Positions 63,222-64,000 of a stretch of 64,000 nt of DNA are shown here, piece by piece (the first letter of the stretch is position 1; every line of letters begins with the position of its first letter). The notes beneath the pieces were generated by a model that searched no databases, had not been told where the DNA came from, and worked only from the letters and a program-made list of their open reading frames with translations. Position numbers and translations under genes: made by a program. The stretch spans positions 62,001-126,000 of the forward strand of contig CAZTSI010000003.1 of assembly GCA_964616755.1 (NCBI GenBank), given 5' to 3'. The stretch is from CAYNFR01 sp964616755. Lineage in GTDB: Bacteria > Bacteroidota > Bacteroidia > Chitinophagales > Saprospiraceae.

Positions 63222-64000
63222 TTAAGAACTACAAGACAACATGGAACATCCAACCTTTACACGTGCCCATTCTGGTCGAGTAGAAAACCAATGTTCATAT
63301 TCAGCTTGTTCAGCATATGGTTGTTGGAGTAGGGTATAGAGTTCATTTATGAGGCTGTAGTCACCTTTGTCGGCTTTGTCGATAGCCATTTGAGCCATAT
63401 AGTTGCGTAGTACATATTTTGGATTGACAAGTTGCATCATTTGCGCGCGCTCATCAAGAGGGTAGGGTTCAATGGATAGACGTCTGCGGTAATCTTTAAA
63501 CCATTGCGCCCATGAATTTTTTATAGTTCCAGTCATTTCTTCGGGTTTGTATAATGATTGTAGGAATGACTCAGCGTCTGTAGGTTCTTGGCATTGTTCG
63601 ATAGTGTTCAATTGACGGAAGAAAATAGTCATGTCAACTTCGGTCAATTGTAAGTTGGATTCTAATGTACTTATAAGTTGTTGATCATCTTCTTTTTTGA
63701 TCGACAAACCTATTTTTTGGCGCATCATGTCTACGTATTGCGAAACATAGTGGCTTTGAAAAATTTCTAATGTTGATTGAAAGTGTTCAGTTTCCTCCAC
63801 CAATGGATACAGGGCGCTCGCTAATTGAGCGAGATTCCATAAGGCCACTTGGGCTTGGTGGCCAAAGCGATATCGCTTAGTGCCTCTATCTGTAGTATTA
63901 GGTGTCCAATTAGGATCGTAGCCTTCAAGCCAACCATAAGGTCCATAATCTATTGTGAGTCCTAGGATGGACATATTGTCTGTGTTCATGACTCCATGCA
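63222..64000 (-). CDS. selO: Protein adenylyltransferase SelO (YdiU), N-terminus beyond the window
   Basis: The frame runs from the right edge (first complete codons give HGVMNTDNMSILGLTIDYGP) to the stop at 63222, the C-terminal half of SelO. HGVMNTDNMSILGLTIDYGPYGW and the following RYRFGHQAQVALWNLAQLA are SelO hallmarks: the DNM Asp-Asn pair belongs to the pseudokinase active site. The protein ends GCSMLSCSS, the usual Cys-rich tail (CSS) of the family. SelO transfers AMP from ATP to Ser, Thr or Tyr of target proteins and is linked to redox stress in E. coli. The internal ATG at 63989 is not the start. Upstream context is unknown. Confidence 0.9.
   Translation of the reverse strand, partial: HGVMNTDNMSILGLTIDYGPYGWLEGYDPNWTPNTTDRGTKRYRFGHQAQVALWNLAQLASALYPLVEETEHFQSTLEIFQSHYVSQYVDMMRQKIGLSIKKEDDQQLISTLESNLQLTEVDMTIFFRQLNTIEQCQEPTDAESFLQSLYKPEEMTGTIKNSWAQWFKDYRRRLSIEPYPLDERAQMMQLVNPKYVLRNYMAQMAIDKADKGDYSLINELYTLLQQPYAEQAEYEHWFSTRPEWARVKVGCSMLSCSS

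Noticed and set aside
1..64000. tRNA or rRNA genes, CRISPR array, complete insertion sequence
   Set aside because: No cloverleaf-like arms, rRNA-like conserved stretches, regularly spaced repeats or transposase genes were seen when reading the intergenic regions.

Overview
The window is a 64-kb contig piece from a member of the Bacteroidota, most likely a Saprospiria/Saprospiraceae-type marine or aquatic bacterium (inference). Reasons: AT-rich DNA with T/A-rich third positions, almost no Shine-Dalgarno sequences, several Bacteroidota-type -7 boxes (TAnnTTTG) just upstream of start codons, a large secreted protein with a type IX secretion (T9SS) C-terminal sorting domain, an ECF sigma gene followed by a membrane protein with a barrel-like C-terminus, and many family-level hits typical of the phylum. 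No rRNA, tRNA, CRISPR array, complete insertion sequence or prophage is visible. A run of 100 N at 46449-46548 shows this is a draft scaffold.

Layout. 1-6.3 kb: glycogen cluster on the minus strand (glgB-glgA-glgC with overlapping ends, then a GH31 alpha-glucosidase cut by the left edge). 6.6-10.4 kb: lipoprotein, sodium:solute symporter and L-serine dehydratase on plus. 10.6-13.6 kb: minus-strand lipoyl synthase (lipA) with a GT-C-like membrane protein and a conserved exported protein. 13.7-18 kb: plus-strand unit with a deacetylase-like protein, a second sodium symporter, MurQ and an HExxH protein, suggesting salvage of cell-wall amino sugars. 18.2-24.6 kb: single metabolic and transport genes (LamG protein, cytochrome c-PQQ sugar dehydrogenase, DUF2855, PhyH dioxygenase, cold-shock protein, DMT and LysE transporters). 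24.6-28.3 kb: minus-strand trio of cupredoxin, membrane adenylate cyclase and porin. 28.5-40.3 kb: hydrolases (alpha/beta hydrolase, sulfatase, metalloprotease, TolB-amidohydrolase, M28 peptidase), RecQ and a SET-domain protein. 40.3-43.4 kb: divergent beta-barrel protein and rimO, a small membrane protein, msrB.

43.4-48 kb: the most distinctive locus, an ECF sigma factor, a one-TM protein with an outer-membrane-barrel-like C-terminus, and a T9SS-secreted protein with near-identical 324-bp repeats interrupted by the assembly gap. A shared DNA word lies upstream of both the sigma gene and the repeat-protein gene. 48.7-53.1 kb: a multi-sensor histidine kinase interrupted by one in-frame TGA and carrying two small in-frame DNA insertions, followed by a truncated Bro-N gene welded to the start of a response regulator-cyclase gene. 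53.2-57.3 kb: RDD protein, ureohydrolase with a DUF819 permease, and a TlpA-like thioredoxin. 57.4-62.4 kb: tight minus-strand operon argS-glnS-pyrR-pyrB. The right end holds 0.76 kb of degenerate-looking DNA and the C-terminal part of selO.

Functional themes: glycogen storage and polysaccharide use, cell-wall sugar salvage, extracytoplasmic proteolysis, cyclic-nucleotide signalling (two class III cyclases) and housekeeping translation and pyrimidine synthesis. All assignments come from reading motifs by eye. No database search was run.
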